47,688 nt of DNA from an uncultured Clostridia bacterium. Lineage in GTDB: Bacteria; Bacillota; Clostridia; TANB77; CAG-508. Under the pieces are notes generated by a model. That model worked only from the letters and a program-made list of their open reading frames with translations. It did not search any database and was not told the origin of the DNA. A program made the position numbers and the translations under genes. The stretch covers positions 1 through 47,688 of the forward strand of contig CALXAY010000011.1 of the NCBI GenBank assembly GCA_944386415.1, in the 5' to 3' direction. The first letter of the stretch is position 1. Each line of letters begins with the position of its first letter. Shown in pieces: positions 47,616 through 47,688 of this stretch.

Positions 47616-47688
47616 AAGACTAACTATGTGAAAGTCAAGAAATTTTATGAAAAAAATAAAAATATTTGAATAATTAGTACATTGAAAA

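Overview
The window is a very AT-rich stretch of a low-GC, endospore-forming Firmicute, most likely an uncultured anaerobic gut clostridium. The evidence is AGA-dominated arginine codons, strong AGGAGG-type ribosome binding sites, several TTG/GTG starts, CotF-type coat proteins, SpoIIE, a mecA adaptor, and large SdrD-B/SpaA/DUF11 surface proteins. The taxon is an inference; no rRNA or tRNA gene is present.

Layout. (1) 1-5338: pcrA helicase with a nucleotidase, two small CotF-like proteins, a membrane-anchored M23 endopeptidase and a convergent mecA. (2) 5575-12070: three tandem paralogues, each with its own near-consensus promoter. Each has a signal peptide, a long ricin-type beta-trefoil lectin body and a wall-active C-terminal domain (NlpC/P60, NlpC/P60, then L,D-transpeptidase YkuD). 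(3) 12266-17896: the rod-shape operon DUF4321-radC-mreB-mreC-mreD-PBP2. (4) 18034-20356: a small XRE repressor facing a pilin-leader LRR surface protein, with three matching operator-like sites between them. (5) 20600-22005: minC and two unknown convergent genes. (6) 22288-42040: giant surface proteins of 1611, 1310 and 3020 aa plus a LamG-like pilin-leader protein; the 3020-aa protein looks like a fusion of paralogues of the other two. (7) 42314-47588: spoIIE, a WG-repeat membrane protein and an unknown tail-anchored protein.

Main finding. mreB and mreD are each interrupted by one extra base. In both, the zero frame runs into an in-frame CGG codon, and skipping its C (C-GGU in mreB, C-GGA in mreD) restores a full-length protein with glycine at the junction. 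Scanning by eye, I found no other in-frame CGG codon in any gene of the window; arginine is AGA, AGG, CGT, and a few CGA and CGC. This suggests that CGG is an unassigned or very slowly decoded triplet in this lineage and works as a +1 frameshift signal (C skipped, GGN read as Gly), as reported for AGGY in Perkinsus mitochondria. The alternative is two coincidental sequence errors or mutations. The mreB site also resembles the prfB +1 site: an SD-like purine tract, then CUU, the hungry codon, and a stop codon right after it.

Most of the window concerns the cell envelope: peptidoglycan synthesis and shape (mreBCD, PBP2), peptidoglycan cleavage or cross-linking (M23, NlpC/P60, YkuD), division-site control (minC), sporulation (CotF, SpoIIE) and surface adhesins.
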